64,000 bases of DNA from Thermotoga maritima MSB8. GTDB taxonomy: Bacteria > Thermotogota > Thermotogae > Thermotogales > Thermotogaceae. A program made the translations under genes and the position numbers. The stretch's first letter is position 1, and every line of letters begins with the position of its first letter. Location of the stretch: NCBI RefSeq assembly GCF_000008545.1, contig NC_000853.1:324465-388464 (forward strand). Reading direction: 5' to 3'. Shown here in pieces: positions 43,057 through 52,143 of this stretch. The notes beneath the pieces were generated by a model that was not told the DNA's origin, made no database searches, and worked only from the letters and a program-made list of their open reading frames with translations.

Positions 43057-43487
43057 AAGTACTCGTGGTGAACGGACCCAACTTGAACATGCTCGGAAAA
43101 AGAGACAAAAACATCTATGGAAACTTTTCTCATGAGGATCTTGTGAAGATGATAGAAGATTGGGGAAGGAAAAACGGTGTGGAAGTGGAGGTCTTTCAGT
43201 CGAACCACGAGGGAAAAATTTTGGATAGACTGCACAGGCTCGATTTCGATGGTCTTGTGATAAACCCGGGGGCTTTCACCCACTACAGCTACGCCATAAG
43301 GGATGCCCTGGAGATCGTGAAGGTGCCGAAGGTGGAGGTTCACATATCGAACATACACAGGAGAGAAGAGTTCAGAAGAAGGAGCGTCACGGCTGAGGTG
43401 TGCGACGGTCAGATAAGCGGACTTGGTGTGTACGGTTACCTTCTGGCTCTGGAGTACATAAAGAAGAAACTGGAAGAACTCACCTGA
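43053..43487 (+). CDS. aroQ: 3-dehydroquinate dehydratase, type II
   Basis: A 144-residue type II dehydroquinase. NGPNLNMLGKRDKNIYG carries the active-site Tyr and Arg region; NPGAFTHYSYAIRDAL and EVHISNIHRREEFR carry the catalytic His and substrate loop. TTG 43053 overlaps the aroKB stop by 4 bp. Last gene of the aromatic operon; it overlaps the convergent lysE-type gene by 8 bp with no terminator visible. Confidence 0.95.
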   Translation: MKVLVVNGPNLNMLGKRDKNIYGNFSHEDLVKMIEDWGRKNGVEVEVFQSNHEGKILDRLHRLDFDGLVINPGAFTHYSYAIRDALEIVKVPKVEVHISNIHRREEFRRRSVTAEVCDGQISGLGVYGYLLALEYIKKKLEELT

Positions 43488-44082
43488 GAGAGTCAAGCAC
43501 GAAGAAAAGGCCAAAACCGATGAGGAACAGACCGGTCACGGTCATCACTATTTTGTAGATCAGTGAGGATTTCAAGATGGTGTTTCCAAAGACACCTATC
43601 AGAGAGTACCAGAGAATGTCTGAGAGAATGTGGCCGAAGTAGAAGGCAGTAACTCCAGCCAGAAGTGATGTTTGCGCTTTGACGAGGAAAGCGCTGCCGA
43701 CGGACATCCACCAAAGAAGAAAGTACGGGTTGGACAGTGAAACAAGGGCACCTGTGATTGGAAGGGGGATTTTCTGATCGGTTTTTTCTACCTGTGAGAT
43801 CTCACCTTTGATGGCTGTTAGCTGAGAAACGCCCATGAAGGCAAGGAAAGACCCTCCAAGAAGGCCTATCACTTTTGTCACAAGCGGAGATTTCAGGACC
43901 CATTGAAAGCCAAGAACCAGCAGGAGAACGAGAAAAGCTTCCAGAACAACGTGGCCGAATATCAGTTTTATAGAGTTTTTCCAGCTTTTTGCACTCTGAT
44001 ATACGGCTATCATCATCAGAGGACCCGGTGCAACTGCACCGGAAAGTCCCACAAGGAAACTCCCGAAGAATATGGAAATCAT
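43480..44082 (-). CDS. LysE/RhtB-family amino acid exporter
   Basis: A 200-residue membrane protein with six helices. The N-terminal FLVGLSGAVAPGPLMMIAV and SNPYFLLWWMSVGSAFL are typical of LysE/RhtB exporters. ATG 44082 lies after GGGGAGG; the TTG at 44097 lies in that ribosome site. Its place tail-to-tail with the aromatic operon suggests export of amino acids, but the substrate is not evident. Confidence 0.85.
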   Translation of the reverse strand: MISIFFGSFLVGLSGAVAPGPLMMIAVYQSAKSWKNSIKLIFGHVVLEAFLVLLLVLGFQWVLKSPLVTKVIGLLGGSFLAFMGVSQLTAIKGEISQVEKTDQKIPLPITGALVSLSNPYFLLWWMSVGSAFLVKAQTSLLAGVTAFYFGHILSDILWYSLIGVFGNTILKSSLIYKIVMTVTGLFLIGFGLFFVLDSLR

Positions 44083-44590
44083 TTTCTTCCTCCCCAAGGA
44101 TTTTGAGAAATTTTACCACTCTGTTCTTTGCTTTTGTATTAGTGTGAAATATATTTGTTTTAACATATTGTGTTTTATGCATACAAACCAGGTTAGTTCC
44201 AATCATTCACAAAGTAGGTGATGCGTGTATCTGGCACTGGAAGAACGATACAGAGTATGCAATTACCGGTAACGAAAAATTTCATGCGCCTTTCTGGTAC
44301 CGGAAGCTATGCGTTAAAAAGGGAATAATGAATGATATGAAGAGACAATATGAAGAGAATTTGTGGAGATAGATTACGTGTAAGTGCTTTGAATTCAAGG
44401 AGTCAATAGTTAACTTCTAACACATTGAGGAATCCCTTCTTTCATCTATTTGTGAAACATGGAACTAATCGATTTTTACCAGAAACACCCCAAAATGCCC
44501 TGACGTAGGTTGATATAATTTATCTTCTGTTTTTTGCTTGTGTTCTTTCATTGTTGAACTATGCAATTATTCCATTTTTCCAAACAGTAC

Positions 44591-44618
44591 TTGAAGGTGC
44601 TCTCTTGTGTGTTAGAAT
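44591..44618 (+). promoter_or_regulatory. upstream promoter in the CRISPR leader
   Basis: TTGAAG (44591-44596), 16 bp, TAGAAT (44613-44618), pointing at the array. Confidence 0.5.
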
Positions 44619-44658
44619 GGTTTATGGAGAAAGAGAATATGGAAGTTCAAAAAACATC

Positions 44659-44687
44659 TTGCTTTCAGAGTGTGTTTGTGGTATAAT
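44659..44687 (+). promoter_or_regulatory. CRISPR array promoter
   Basis: TTGCTT (44659-44664), 17 bp, TATAAT (44682-44687). Transcription would start about 12 bp before the first repeat. Confidence 0.75.
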
Positions 44688-44705
44688 TCCTTTTGAACTC
44701 AATGG

Positions 44706-45267
44706 GTTTCAATAATTCCTTAGAGGTATGGAAACAGACAATCGTGGATCAGGTCATCAATGCCCTGAATTAGTTTCAATAATTCCTTAGAGGTATGGAA
44801 ACACTTGTGGAGATTGAGGAACATCTAGGAAAGAACATCGTTTCAATAATTCCTTAGAGGTATGGAAACAGCGATAACATTCAATCCTTCGACGAGGTAC
44901 ACCAAGTTTCAATAATTCCTTAGAGGTATGGAAACTAATCTTGTCTGTAGGATCCTCTGAAAACCCTCTCTGGTTTCAATAATTCCTTAGAGGTATGGAA
45001 ACGTGGAAGAGTCCGCAGGAAAAGACAGCGCTGGGTAGGTAGTTTCAATAATTCCTTAGAGGTATGGAAACTAGGTGTCTGAAACCGAGTCAATCAGTGC
45101 ATTGTCGAGTTTCAATAATTCCTTAGAGGTATGGAAACCAGGAGAGCCATTTTCTGAGTATTTCGCAAGGAAGATGTTTCAATAATTCCTTAGAGGTATG
45201 GAAACAGTGATCCTCGTGAATTGTGCTCCTTTTGATCGTCTCAATGCATCCTTAGAGGCACAGAAAT
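44706..45267 (+). CRISPR. CRISPR array: eight identical 30-bp repeats plus one decayed repeat
   Basis: Repeats begin GTTTCAATAATTCC and end GAGGTATGGAAAC, at 44706, 44773, 44840, 44906, 44973, 45042, 45109 and 45176. Spacers are 37, 37, 36, 37, 39, 37, 37 and 32 bases. The ninth copy (45238-45267) has many changes, marking the old end. The leader is therefore on the left and transcription runs rightward. No cas gene is in the window, so processing must use Cas proteins encoded elsewhere. Confidence 0.97.
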
Positions 45268-45315
45268 CTCCTGAGTTTGCCTCAGTTCAAAAAGTCTCTC
45301 AGCGATTTTGATACA

Positions 45316-45342
45316 AAATAAAAAAATGCCCCTTTCGGGGCA
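45316..45342 (-). terminator. terminator of the efflux operon
   Basis: On the minus strand TGCCCC-GAAA-GGGGCA is followed by a run of T (45316-45326 on the plus strand are mostly A). It may also stop rightward CRISPR transcripts. Confidence 0.8.
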
Positions 45343-45377
45343 AATGTTTGTTTTTATATTTACGCTATCCGGTTAAA

Positions 45378-46592
45378 TTACTCGTACCTCAGGGCTTCTA
45401 TCGGGCTCAACCTGGAGGCTCTGTACGCAGGATAGAATCCGAAGAACAATCCAACACTTGCTGAAACTCCAAACGCGATAATCACAGAAAACGGATCTAC
45501 CACGGCTTTCAATCCGTACTGACTGCCAAAGGTGTTAACTATCGTGTTCGAACCCAGAATACCCAAAGCAACACCTATGGCACCAGCAACGAATGTGATC
45601 ACAACGCTTTCCACAAGAAATTCCAGAAGAATCCTGAGTCTTGATGCTCCTATAGCCATCTTTATACCTATTTCCCTGGTTCTTTCAACAACGGAAACGA
45701 GCATGATGTTCATGATACCGATACCACCAACGATCAGCGACACAGCGGCAATTGCAACGAGAACAAGGTTGATGATAGACACACTCTCGGAGACCACATT
45801 CAAGATGGCTTGCTGACTGATGATGTTGTAGTAACTTTCTTCCTCGTGAAACTTTGTGTAGAGCAGGTGATCTATCTCCATGACTGCTCTTTGAGCAACG
45901 TCCGCAGATTTACTTGTTGCGAGTATCATGGAAACCTTTCCGTGTGTCTGGAAGACCCTGAATTTTCCCGTTTCATAGGGGATCAGAATCATGTTGTCTG
46001 GGTTGAACATGAGAATGCTACCGGTTCTTTCGAAGATTCCAATGATTTCAAAGACGAGTTTTCTATTTCCCTGAACGAGGTAAATCTTTTTGCCCACCGG
46101 GTTTTCGTTTCCAAACAGATTGTAAGCTACTTCCTGTCCAATTATTGCAACGTTGGCGGCGCTGTCCTCTTCTGAGAAGGTCCTTCCAGAAGAGACTTTC
46201 AAATTCAAAATGTGGAAGATATCAGGTGGTGCCGAGTACACGTTCGATCTGGTGTTCGTCTCTCTGTATTGAACAAGGAAACTTCCGCTCATAAGATCGA
46301 TCGCTTTGTCAACACTTGGGCACATCTTCAGGATGTCTTCTACATCGTCTTCCTCGAGCGATTCCACCGACTGAGCGATCGTACCACCTCTTCCTCCAGC
46401 GAATCCAGGTGTGATCATGATAATGTTCGAGCCAAGAGAGGTGAGCCTCTCTGTCACGCTTTCCCTCATACCTGCCCCAAGAGACATCACCATGATAACG
46501 GCGGTCACTCCGATCACAATACCAAGCATCGATAGAAACGTTCTCATCTTGTTGGCCAGAAGTGATCTCAAAACCTCTTTAAGTATCTCCAT
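45378..46592 (-). CDS. MacB-type ABC permease
   Basis: A 404-residue permease with the MacB/FtsX layout: N-terminal helix (MRTFLSMLGIVIGVTAVIMV), a large extracytoplasmic domain (about 45-270) and three C-terminal helices, ending YPAYRASRLSPIEALRYE. It couples ATP hydrolysis by the neighbouring ATPase to efflux across the envelope. ATG 46592 lies 14 bp inside the ATPase gene, with GAGGTG upstream. Last gene of the operon. Confidence 0.92.
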   Translation of the reverse strand: MEILKEVLRSLLANKMRTFLSMLGIVIGVTAVIMVMSLGAGMRESVTERLTSLGSNIIMITPGFAGGRGGTIAQSVESLEEDDVEDILKMCPSVDKAIDLMSGSFLVQYRETNTRSNVYSAPPDIFHILNLKVSSGRTFSEEDSAANVAIIGQEVAYNLFGNENPVGKKIYLVQGNRKLVFEIIGIFERTGSILMFNPDNMILIPYETGKFRVFQTHGKVSMILATSKSADVAQRAVMEIDHLLYTKFHEEESYYNIISQQAILNVVSESVSIINLVLVAIAAVSLIVGGIGIMNIMLVSVVERTREIGIKMAIGASRLRILLEFLVESVVITFVAGAIGVALGILGSNTIVNTFGSQYGLKAVVDPFSVIIAFGVSASVGLFFGFYPAYRASRLSPIEALRYE

Positions 46593-47283
46593 ACACAACA
46601 CCTCGACGTTCTATACCTTCGATTCTTCCATCTCTGATTCTCACGATGCACGTTCCTTCATCCACCATTTCGAGGTTGTGAGTCACAACAACCAGTGTCT
46701 TTCCCATCTCGTGAAGTTTTCTGAACAGCTCCAGTATCTCTTCACCAGTTTTTGTGTCCAGATTTCCCGTTGGTTCGTCTGCGAGAATGAAGACAGGATC
46801 GTTTGCCAGAGCCCTCGCTATCGCAACTCTTTGTTGCTGACCTCCTGAAAGCTGATTCGGCCGGTGATGGAGTCTGTCTCCCAGACCGACCAATTCCAGA
46901 AGCTCTTTTGCCCTCCTTTTTCTCTCCTTCGCCGGTACACCCGCGTAGATCATTGGAAGCTCCACATTTTCCAAAGCGGTGAGACGGGGAAGAAGGTTGT
47001 AACTCTGAAAGACAAAGCCTATTTTCCTGTTTCTAACCTGCGCGAGCCTTCGATCACCCATCCTCGAAACCTCTTCTCCTTCTATGAGTACCTTTCCCTT
47101 TGTAGGACGATCGAGACATCCAAGAATGTGAAGAAGTGTAGATTTCCCACTTCCAGATGGTCCTATTATGATCACGTATTCTCCTTCGAACACCTCGAAA
47201 GAAACACCACGAAGAGCCTCAACCTTCACCTCACCCAGATCGTATATTTTCCACACATCGACGAGCTCCATCACCTTTTTCAT
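46579..47283 (-). CDS. MacB/LolD-type ABC ATPase
   Basis: A 234-residue ATPase: Walker A GPSGSGKST, Q-loop FVFQSYNLLP, signature LSGGQQQRVAIARAL, Walker B ILADEPTGNLDT and H-loop VVVTHNLEM. It belongs to the MacB/LolD group, which drives mechanotransmission rather than direct transport. It overlaps the adaptor gene by 4 bp. Confidence 0.94.
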   Translation of the reverse strand: MKKVMELVDVWKIYDLGEVKVEALRGVSFEVFEGEYVIIIGPSGSGKSTLLHILGCLDRPTKGKVLIEGEEVSRMGDRRLAQVRNRKIGFVFQSYNLLPRLTALENVELPMIYAGVPAKERKRRAKELLELVGLGDRLHHRPNQLSGGQQQRVAIARALANDPVFILADEPTGNLDTKTGEEILELFRKLHEMGKTLVVVTHNLEMVDEGTCIVRIRDGRIEGIERRGVVYGDT

Positions 47284-48287
47284 CTTGCTCGTCCCCCTCC
47301 GGGACCGAACATCGGAAGACCTTGTCTTGTTCGAAGTCTCTGGATTTCCTGCTGTGACGGGATGAGAAGCAGGACGTCTCCTTCGGAAACACCCTTTTTG
47401 ATTTCTATCTTATCGTTCAGCTCTTCACCCAACTCAACATACACCTTCTGAGGTCCCTGGGGTGTTTGTTTCATCACGTAGTAACCGTTTTGATCCTGCC
47501 TGACCGCTTCTTTTGGAATGAAGAAAGAACTTGTAGCTTCTTTGATAATTATTTCCACGTCGCACGTGAGACCGGGTATCACTAAGCTGGGAGGTGTCTG
47601 ATCGAAAGAAAACTCCACCGGTATCACTGTAACTCCACCGGATGTTTCCGCAACGGGACTGATTCTTTTCACCTTTCCAGTCAGGGTGAGGCCAAGCTGT
47701 TCGAAGGTGAAAACAGCCTTCATTCCTTCTTTGACGTTCTTGAGGTCGTATTCACTGATGGAACCTTCTACTCTGAGGGTATCTGTTTCCACTATCGTGA
47801 CTATGCTAGTACCAACCGATACTCTGTCTCCCACATCCACATTGACTGCTTGAACCACTCCACTCACAGGCGAAACCACTGTTGTGTTCTCCAGGTTCTC
47901 TTTTGCTTTTTCCAGGTTAAGACGGTTGATCTCGGTGGGAGAAGTTTTGTAGCTGTTGAGAGCTGAAAGATAACTGATTTGATAATCTGTGTCGTCTATC
48001 TTTGCTATTTTCTGACCTACCTGAACCACGTCTCCCTCTTCCACGTAGATTTCCAGAACGTCTCCAGATACTTTGGAAGTGACTTTCTTCGTATCGGCAG
48101 TGACTTGACCCACTATTTCTACGGTTTCGTTCTCTTTCGTTACGGTGTAGGTGAGAAAGACAGGAGCCTGTGTTGAAGTGGCGTCTTTTTCAGAAACGGT
48201 CTGGGCACTGGCTCTGTTCAAAAAGATCACAACAGCTACCAAAACCACCAGTACTGCTATGATCAGCAGGGTTATCCACTTTTTCAA
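47280..48287 (-). CDS. HlyD/MacA-type periplasmic adaptor
   Basis: A 335-residue membrane-fusion protein: N-terminal anchor (WITLLIIAVLVVLVAVVIFL), first lipoyl half VSGDVLEIYVEEGDVVQVGQ, a short alpha-hairpin, second lipoyl half VVSPVSGVVQAVNVDVGDRV, then barrel and membrane-proximal domains. It links the ABC permease to the TolC-like channel. It overlaps genes on both sides by 4 bp. Confidence 0.92.
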   Translation of the reverse strand: MKKWITLLIIAVLVVLVAVVIFLNRASAQTVSEKDATSTQAPVFLTYTVTKENETVEIVGQVTADTKKVTSKVSGDVLEIYVEEGDVVQVGQKIAKIDDTDYQISYLSALNSYKTSPTEINRLNLEKAKENLENTTVVSPVSGVVQAVNVDVGDRVSVGTSIVTIVETDTLRVEGSISEYDLKNVKEGMKAVFTFEQLGLTLTGKVKRISPVAETSGGVTVIPVEFSFDQTPPSLVIPGLTCDVEIIIKEATSSFFIPKEAVRQDQNGYYVMKQTPQGPQKVYVELGEELNDKIEIKKGVSEGDVLLLIPSQQEIQRLRTRQGLPMFGPGGGRAR

Positions 48288-49546
48288 TTCTGATCACCTT
48301 CCTTGAGGAATTTCTCAAGATCGTATCCCAAGATGCTTATGTATTTCAGCTTTTCCAGAATCAATGAATTTTCCATATTTTCTTTCTCGAGAGTTCCTTC
48401 CGCGTAGTCGAGCTTCGAGAGAGCGTAGTCTTCTTCGCTCAGAAAGCCTTTATTGAAAAGCTGATCGCTTGTTTTAGAGCTTTCCTCCAGATCTTCCAGT
48501 TCGATTTCTTTTTGTTTCAGCTGGGACTCGAGATTGGCAATGTTGACAAGCTCCTGGTTCAACGAGTTTTCTATGTTTTTCACCTCTTCCTGATATTCCA
48601 GAGAAACCAACTGGGATTTCCTTTTCTCTGCTTCCAGTTTTCTTTCTCCAAAGTCCCAGAGCGTCATCTGAAAACCGATCCCGATCGACCACTCGCTATC
48701 TTCGAAGTCGTAGTTGAACGAAACTGTTAGATCCGGAAGATACGGAAGAAACCATGTTTTCTTTTCTATCTCTTCGGCTTTCTTTTGAAGCTCCAGAGCT
48801 TTCAGGTCTTCTCTGTACTCCAGAGTGGTGGCCGGCAGAGTGATACTTTCAAGGAGATTTCTTGTTTTCTGATACACTTCTTCGTCGATGTTTTTTGTTT
48901 GAATCGTCTGAAGCTTGTATTCTGCATTTCTCAGGGTTTGTTCAGTGGAGAGTATCTGCTTTTCCAGAGCTTTCTTTTCGTCGTCATCTTTTGCCTTGCT
49001 GAGTTTTTCGTTCAACACCTGAAGCCTCTGCGAGAGTATTTCGATCTTCTTTGTGTAGTAGTACCAGTCGAATATGTCCTGGACGGTCTGGATGAAAACA
49101 CTGTTCTTTGTGGACTTTAAGGAATACTTGCTGGAAAGATAGCTTGACTCTGCCATCAATCTATCCACTGTGTATTCTGTTTTAAGCCCCCTTGACACAC
49201 TCAGCTGTGTTCCTTCGAAGTTAAAAGACCAGTCGTCGGTGTTCACCGAGATCGGAAAAGAAAGTCCGAGCTCGAATCCGTAGATGTTTACAAAGTTGAC
49301 AATTGGAGATATTGAGAAATCAGAAACACCATCCTCTGTTATGGTGATACCGGTCTTCCCCAATGAAACGGATATCTCAGGATTCCAGAAGTTCGTGTAA
49401 CGTTTGTAGTTGAGCTGTGCTTCTTTGAACTTTTCCACACTTGACCAGTAACTGTACGAGTTTTCCAGGTTCTCTTTGAAAAGATCGAAGACGTTCCCCG
49501 CGAGGAAAACCGGAACAAGGAGAAAAACCAGAAAAAATCGTTTCAT
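48284..49546 (-). CDS. TolC-like outer membrane efflux protein (long)
   Basis: 420 residues with signal peptide MKRFFLVFLLVPVFLAG and long heptad-rich helices (for example LQVLNEKLSKAKDDDEKKAL) with a strand-rich middle, the OEP fold. It would span the outer toga membrane as the exit duct. It overlaps the adaptor start by 4 bp. It lies 15 bp after a second, shorter TolC-like gene. Confidence 0.85.
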   Translation of the reverse strand: MKRFFLVFLLVPVFLAGNVFDLFKENLENSYSYWSSVEKFKEAQLNYKRYTNFWNPEISVSLGKTGITITEDGVSDFSISPIVNFVNIYGFELGLSFPISVNTDDWSFNFEGTQLSVSRGLKTEYTVDRLMAESSYLSSKYSLKSTKNSVFIQTVQDIFDWYYYTKKIEILSQRLQVLNEKLSKAKDDDEKKALEKQILSTEQTLRNAEYKLQTIQTKNIDEEVYQKTRNLLESITLPATTLEYREDLKALELQKKAEEIEKKTWFLPYLPDLTVSFNYDFEDSEWSIGIGFQMTLWDFGERKLEAEKRKSQLVSLEYQEEVKNIENSLNQELVNIANLESQLKQKEIELEDLEESSKTSDQLFNKGFLSEEDYALSKLDYAEGTLEKENMENSLILEKLKYISILGYDLEKFLKEGDQN

Positions 49547-49561
49547 TTCCTACCACCTTCT

Positions 49562-50548
49562 TCAAAAGGAGACTTCTTTTCCAGCGTCTATCAGGAGGTT
49601 CACTATCGAAATGTAGTAGCTGCGCAGCGAATTGAGGTAATTCTTTTTGATGTTGAGAAGATTGATCTTCTGGGTGTTCAGTTCTTTCTTTGAGATCAGT
49701 CCCTTTTCGTATCTTTCCTGGTAATCTTTGAGGATGTTCTCGTTGAGCTCAATCTTCTCTTTCAGTACTTTCAGGTTCAAGAAGGCGATCTCCAGAGAGT
49801 CGAGAGTGCTCTTGTAGCTGTCTTTTGCTTCTTTCAAAGCTTCGTCGTAGTTCATCTTTGATTTCTTGTAATTCAGCTCCGCCTTTTTTTGTTCGTATTT
49901 TGAGGCGGAAGCGGAGAGGTTGTTGAGATCGTATTCAGCGATCTTCATGTTCAGCTCCGCGATCTTGACGGAAGAAAGATTGTCAAGGTATTCGTCTTCA
50001 CCTACAAGGTTCTGATAATCGATGAGAGGAAGCTCTATTTCACTCACTTCCACGCTGAAGATCTCCTCGTAATCTTTTTGGGCTTCTTCAAGATCTTTCT
50101 GGGCGGAAAGGAGATTGTTGCTGGCTTCTTCGAGGGTGAGTTCGGAATCCTTCAGGTCGTTTTCGGAAATGAGATTCTTTTTGAAGAGCTCCTGACTGGT
50201 TTTGTAGTCTTCCTGGGCGTTTTCGAAGTTCAGCTGTGCGATTTCATAGGAAAGATCAGCGGTCAGGAGATTGAAAATCCTTCCAAGAACATCCTGATAA
50301 GCGGATTTCAGCGAATTTCTGTAGCTTTGAAGGTTGTTGTAGTAGCTGAGTTCCGCGGAGAGTTCTGATCTCTTGTTCGTTGCTTCGAGTTTTGCTTTTT
50401 CGTAGTCCATCGTCGCGGATTCCAAGCTGATCTGCGCGATTTGATAATCTGTACTGCTCGCAAGAGCGGTTTGAAGAACATCATTCAGAGAAACAGAAAA
50501 GCTCAGCACAGAAACGAGAGACAACAGCACCACGAGGAGATTTTTCAT
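49562..50548 (-). CDS. TolC-like outer membrane efflux protein (short)
   Basis: 328 residues with signal peptide MKNLLVVLLSLVSVLSFS, then helical OEP-type repeats (YQIAQISLESATMDYEKAKL, YEIAQLNFENAQEDYKTSQE). It is about 100 residues shorter than its neighbour and has fewer strand segments. It is the first gene of the five-gene efflux operon. It could form mixed channels with the longer protein or a separate periplasmic structure. Confidence 0.8.
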   Translation of the reverse strand: MKNLLVVLLSLVSVLSFSVSLNDVLQTALASSTDYQIAQISLESATMDYEKAKLEATNKRSELSAELSYYNNLQSYRNSLKSAYQDVLGRIFNLLTADLSYEIAQLNFENAQEDYKTSQELFKKNLISENDLKDSELTLEEASNNLLSAQKDLEEAQKDYEEIFSVEVSEIELPLIDYQNLVGEDEYLDNLSSVKIAELNMKIAEYDLNNLSASASKYEQKKAELNYKKSKMNYDEALKEAKDSYKSTLDSLEIAFLNLKVLKEKIELNENILKDYQERYEKGLISKKELNTQKINLLNIKKNYLNSLRSYYISIVNLLIDAGKEVSF

Positions 50549-50610
50549 ACGAATACCTCCTTTTTCAATTGTTTGACGATAAAATTCTATACTCTTCTTT
50601 GTGAAAAAAG

Positions 50611-50625
50611 TGTGAATTTCTCACA
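50611..50625. promoter_or_regulatory. palindrome upstream of the efflux operon
   Basis: TGTGA-ATTTC-TCACA is a 15-base dyad with perfect 5-base arms, 63 bp before the first efflux start codon and 91 bp before threonine dehydratase. It resembles a CRP/FNR-type half-site pair, but with a 5-base rather than 6-base centre. Confidence 0.4.
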
Positions 50626-50715
50626 TGCAAAATGAGGAAATCCTTCTTTCAAACGAGTTCAAGCCTGGAGTAAGATTAAAACTGTGGTTGCTCAGAAAAC
50701 CGGGAGGTGTTTCTC

Positions 50716-51921
50716 GTGATCACACTCGAGGATATAAAAGAAGCCCAAAGAACATTGAAGAATGTGGTGCACAGGACAGCTCTTGCTTACAGCTCTGTTC
50801 TGAGCGAGGTAACCGGTGGAGAGATCTACCTGAAGATGGAAAATCTCCAGAAGACCGGTTCGTTCAAAATAAGGGGAGCGTACAACAAAATAGCTCACCT
50901 GAGCGAAGAAGAAAGAAAGAGAGGAGTCGTTGCCGCGTCCGCTGGAAACCACGCGCAGGGAGTGGCACTTGCTGCTCAAATCTTCGGTATTCCCGCTACC
51001 ATTGTGATGCCGAGGTACGCCCCTCTTTCTAAAATCACCAAAACGAGGAATCTTGGAGCTCAGGTGATTCTTGAGGGGAACATTTTCGACGAGGCCTACG
51101 AGGCGGCTCTCAGAATACAGGAGAAAACAGGTGCGGTTTTTGTGCATCCCTTCAATGATCCTCATGTCATCGCCGGGCAGGGAACTATAGGGCTGGAAAT
51201 AATGGAAGATCTTCCGGATGTGGAAGTGGTGGTGGTGCCCGTTGGTGGAGGTGGTTTGATTTCGGGAGTATCCGTTGCGATCAAATCGATGAATCCTGAG
51301 GTTAAAGTAATAGGCGTTCAAACGGAGAACATGCCTTCCATGATCGCTTCACTGAGAAGGGGCAGGGCAGAGCGGGTCGAAGGTAAACCCACACTTGCCG
51401 ATGGAATAGCCGTGAAAAAGCCCGGTGACCTGACCTTCGAGCTGGTGAAGAAGTATGTCGATGAGATGGTCGCGGTGAACGAAGAAGAAATAGCGGATGC
51501 TATCCTTTTCCTTCTTGAGCAGGCAAAGGTGGTTGCTGAAGGTGCAGGAGCGGTGGGTGTAGCCGCTGTTTTGAACAAACTGGATGTGAAGGGAAAGAAG
51601 GTAGCGATCGTGATAAGCGGTGGTAACATAGATGTGAACATGATAGACAGAATCATAAACAAAGGGCTCGTGAAGAGCGGAAGGAAGGTGTTCATAGAAA
51701 CGTTCGTGATGGACAGACCCGGTGCCCTGAAAGAGCTTCTCGGGATAGTGGCGGAACTCGGCGCAAACGTTCTTTCCGTTTTTCACAATCGCTCCGCAAA
51801 GGAAGTTCCCATTGGTTTTGCCAAAATAGAGCTCGAGCTTGAAACGGTCGATGAAAAACACGTCGAAGAGATAGAGAGGGTGTTGATCGCAAAGGGATAC
51901 GAGGTGAGGATAGTCGGGTGA
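50716..51921 (+). CDS. ilvA: threonine dehydratase with ACT-like domain
   Basis: PLP enzyme giving 2-oxobutanoate from threonine. 401 residues: PLP Lys51 in KTGSFKIRGAYNK, phosphate loop VGGGGLISG, and a C-terminal ACT domain (from about 325: FVMDRPGALKELLGIVAEL) for regulation. GTG 50716 follows GGGAGGTG; the GTG at 50707 overlaps that ribosome site. It could serve isoleucine synthesis or threonine breakdown; no ilv genes are nearby. Confidence 0.92.
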   Translation: MITLEDIKEAQRTLKNVVHRTALAYSSVLSEVTGGEIYLKMENLQKTGSFKIRGAYNKIAHLSEEERKRGVVAASAGNHAQGVALAAQIFGIPATIVMPRYAPLSKITKTRNLGAQVILEGNIFDEAYEAALRIQEKTGAVFVHPFNDPHVIAGQGTIGLEIMEDLPDVEVVVVPVGGGGLISGVSVAIKSMNPEVKVIGVQTENMPSMIASLRRGRAERVEGKPTLADGIAVKKPGDLTFELVKKYVDEMVAVNEEEIADAILFLLEQAKVVAEGAGAVGVAAVLNKLDVKGKKVAIVISGGNIDVNMIDRIINKGLVKSGRKVFIETFVMDRPGALKELLGIVAELGANVLSVFHNRSAKEVPIGFAKIELELETVDEKHVEEIERVLIAKGYEVRIVG

Positions 51922-51936
51922 GATGGAGGTGAGACT

Positions 51937-52143
51937 TTGAGATTTGTATCGGATTTTCTGTTCTTTGCCGGTTTTGGACTTTTGTTCATCGCGATAGTGT
52001 TTTTCGATCTTGGAACACGTGCTATAAAGAAGAAGCAGAATCAAAAGAAAAAGTTCTACGATAAAAAAGGATGGCAGTTTCTCTCTGTGAGTCTTGGAGC
52101 CTTTGCTGTATCTATTCTGCTTGCTCTGATCGGAAGGGGATGA
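51937..52143 (+). CDS. small two-helix membrane protein
   Basis: 68 residues with helices near 5-24 and 48-66, joined by a very basic loop (KKKQNQKKKFYDKK). TTG 51937 follows GGAGGTGAG. It is co-transcribed between threonine dehydratase and the lipid-kinase-like gene, whose ATG overlaps its stop. Family not recognised. Confidence 0.7.
   Translation: MRFVSDFLFFAGFGLLFIAIVFFDLGTRAIKKKQNQKKKFYDKKGWQFLSVSLGAFAVSILLALIGRG

Larger units (their letters stand above)
44107..44705 (+). other. AT-rich gap before the CRISPR array
   Basis: No gene is convincing here. A 35-codon frame at 44221-44328 has an internal in-frame direct repeat (ATGCG....TCTGG.AC.GGAAG at 44221 and 44284, 63 bp apart) but no good ribosome site. 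The last 120 bp look like the array leader, with two tandem promoters. Confidence 0.5.

Noticed and set aside
44221-44328. 35-codon ORF with an internal in-frame 63-bp-spaced repeat
   Set aside because: Poor ribosome site, AT-rich gap and no recognisable family; the repeat (ATGCG....TCTGG.AC.GGAAG) is short and could be chance. Worth only a conservation check.
50611-50625. CRP-type binding site
   Set aside because: Arms match TGTGA/TCACA, but the centre is 5 rather than 6 bases; kept only as a low-confidence palindrome.
50625-50715. Possible leader peptide or attenuator before threonine dehydratase
   Set aside because: The short frame has no run of Thr/Ile codons and no terminator hairpin follows.
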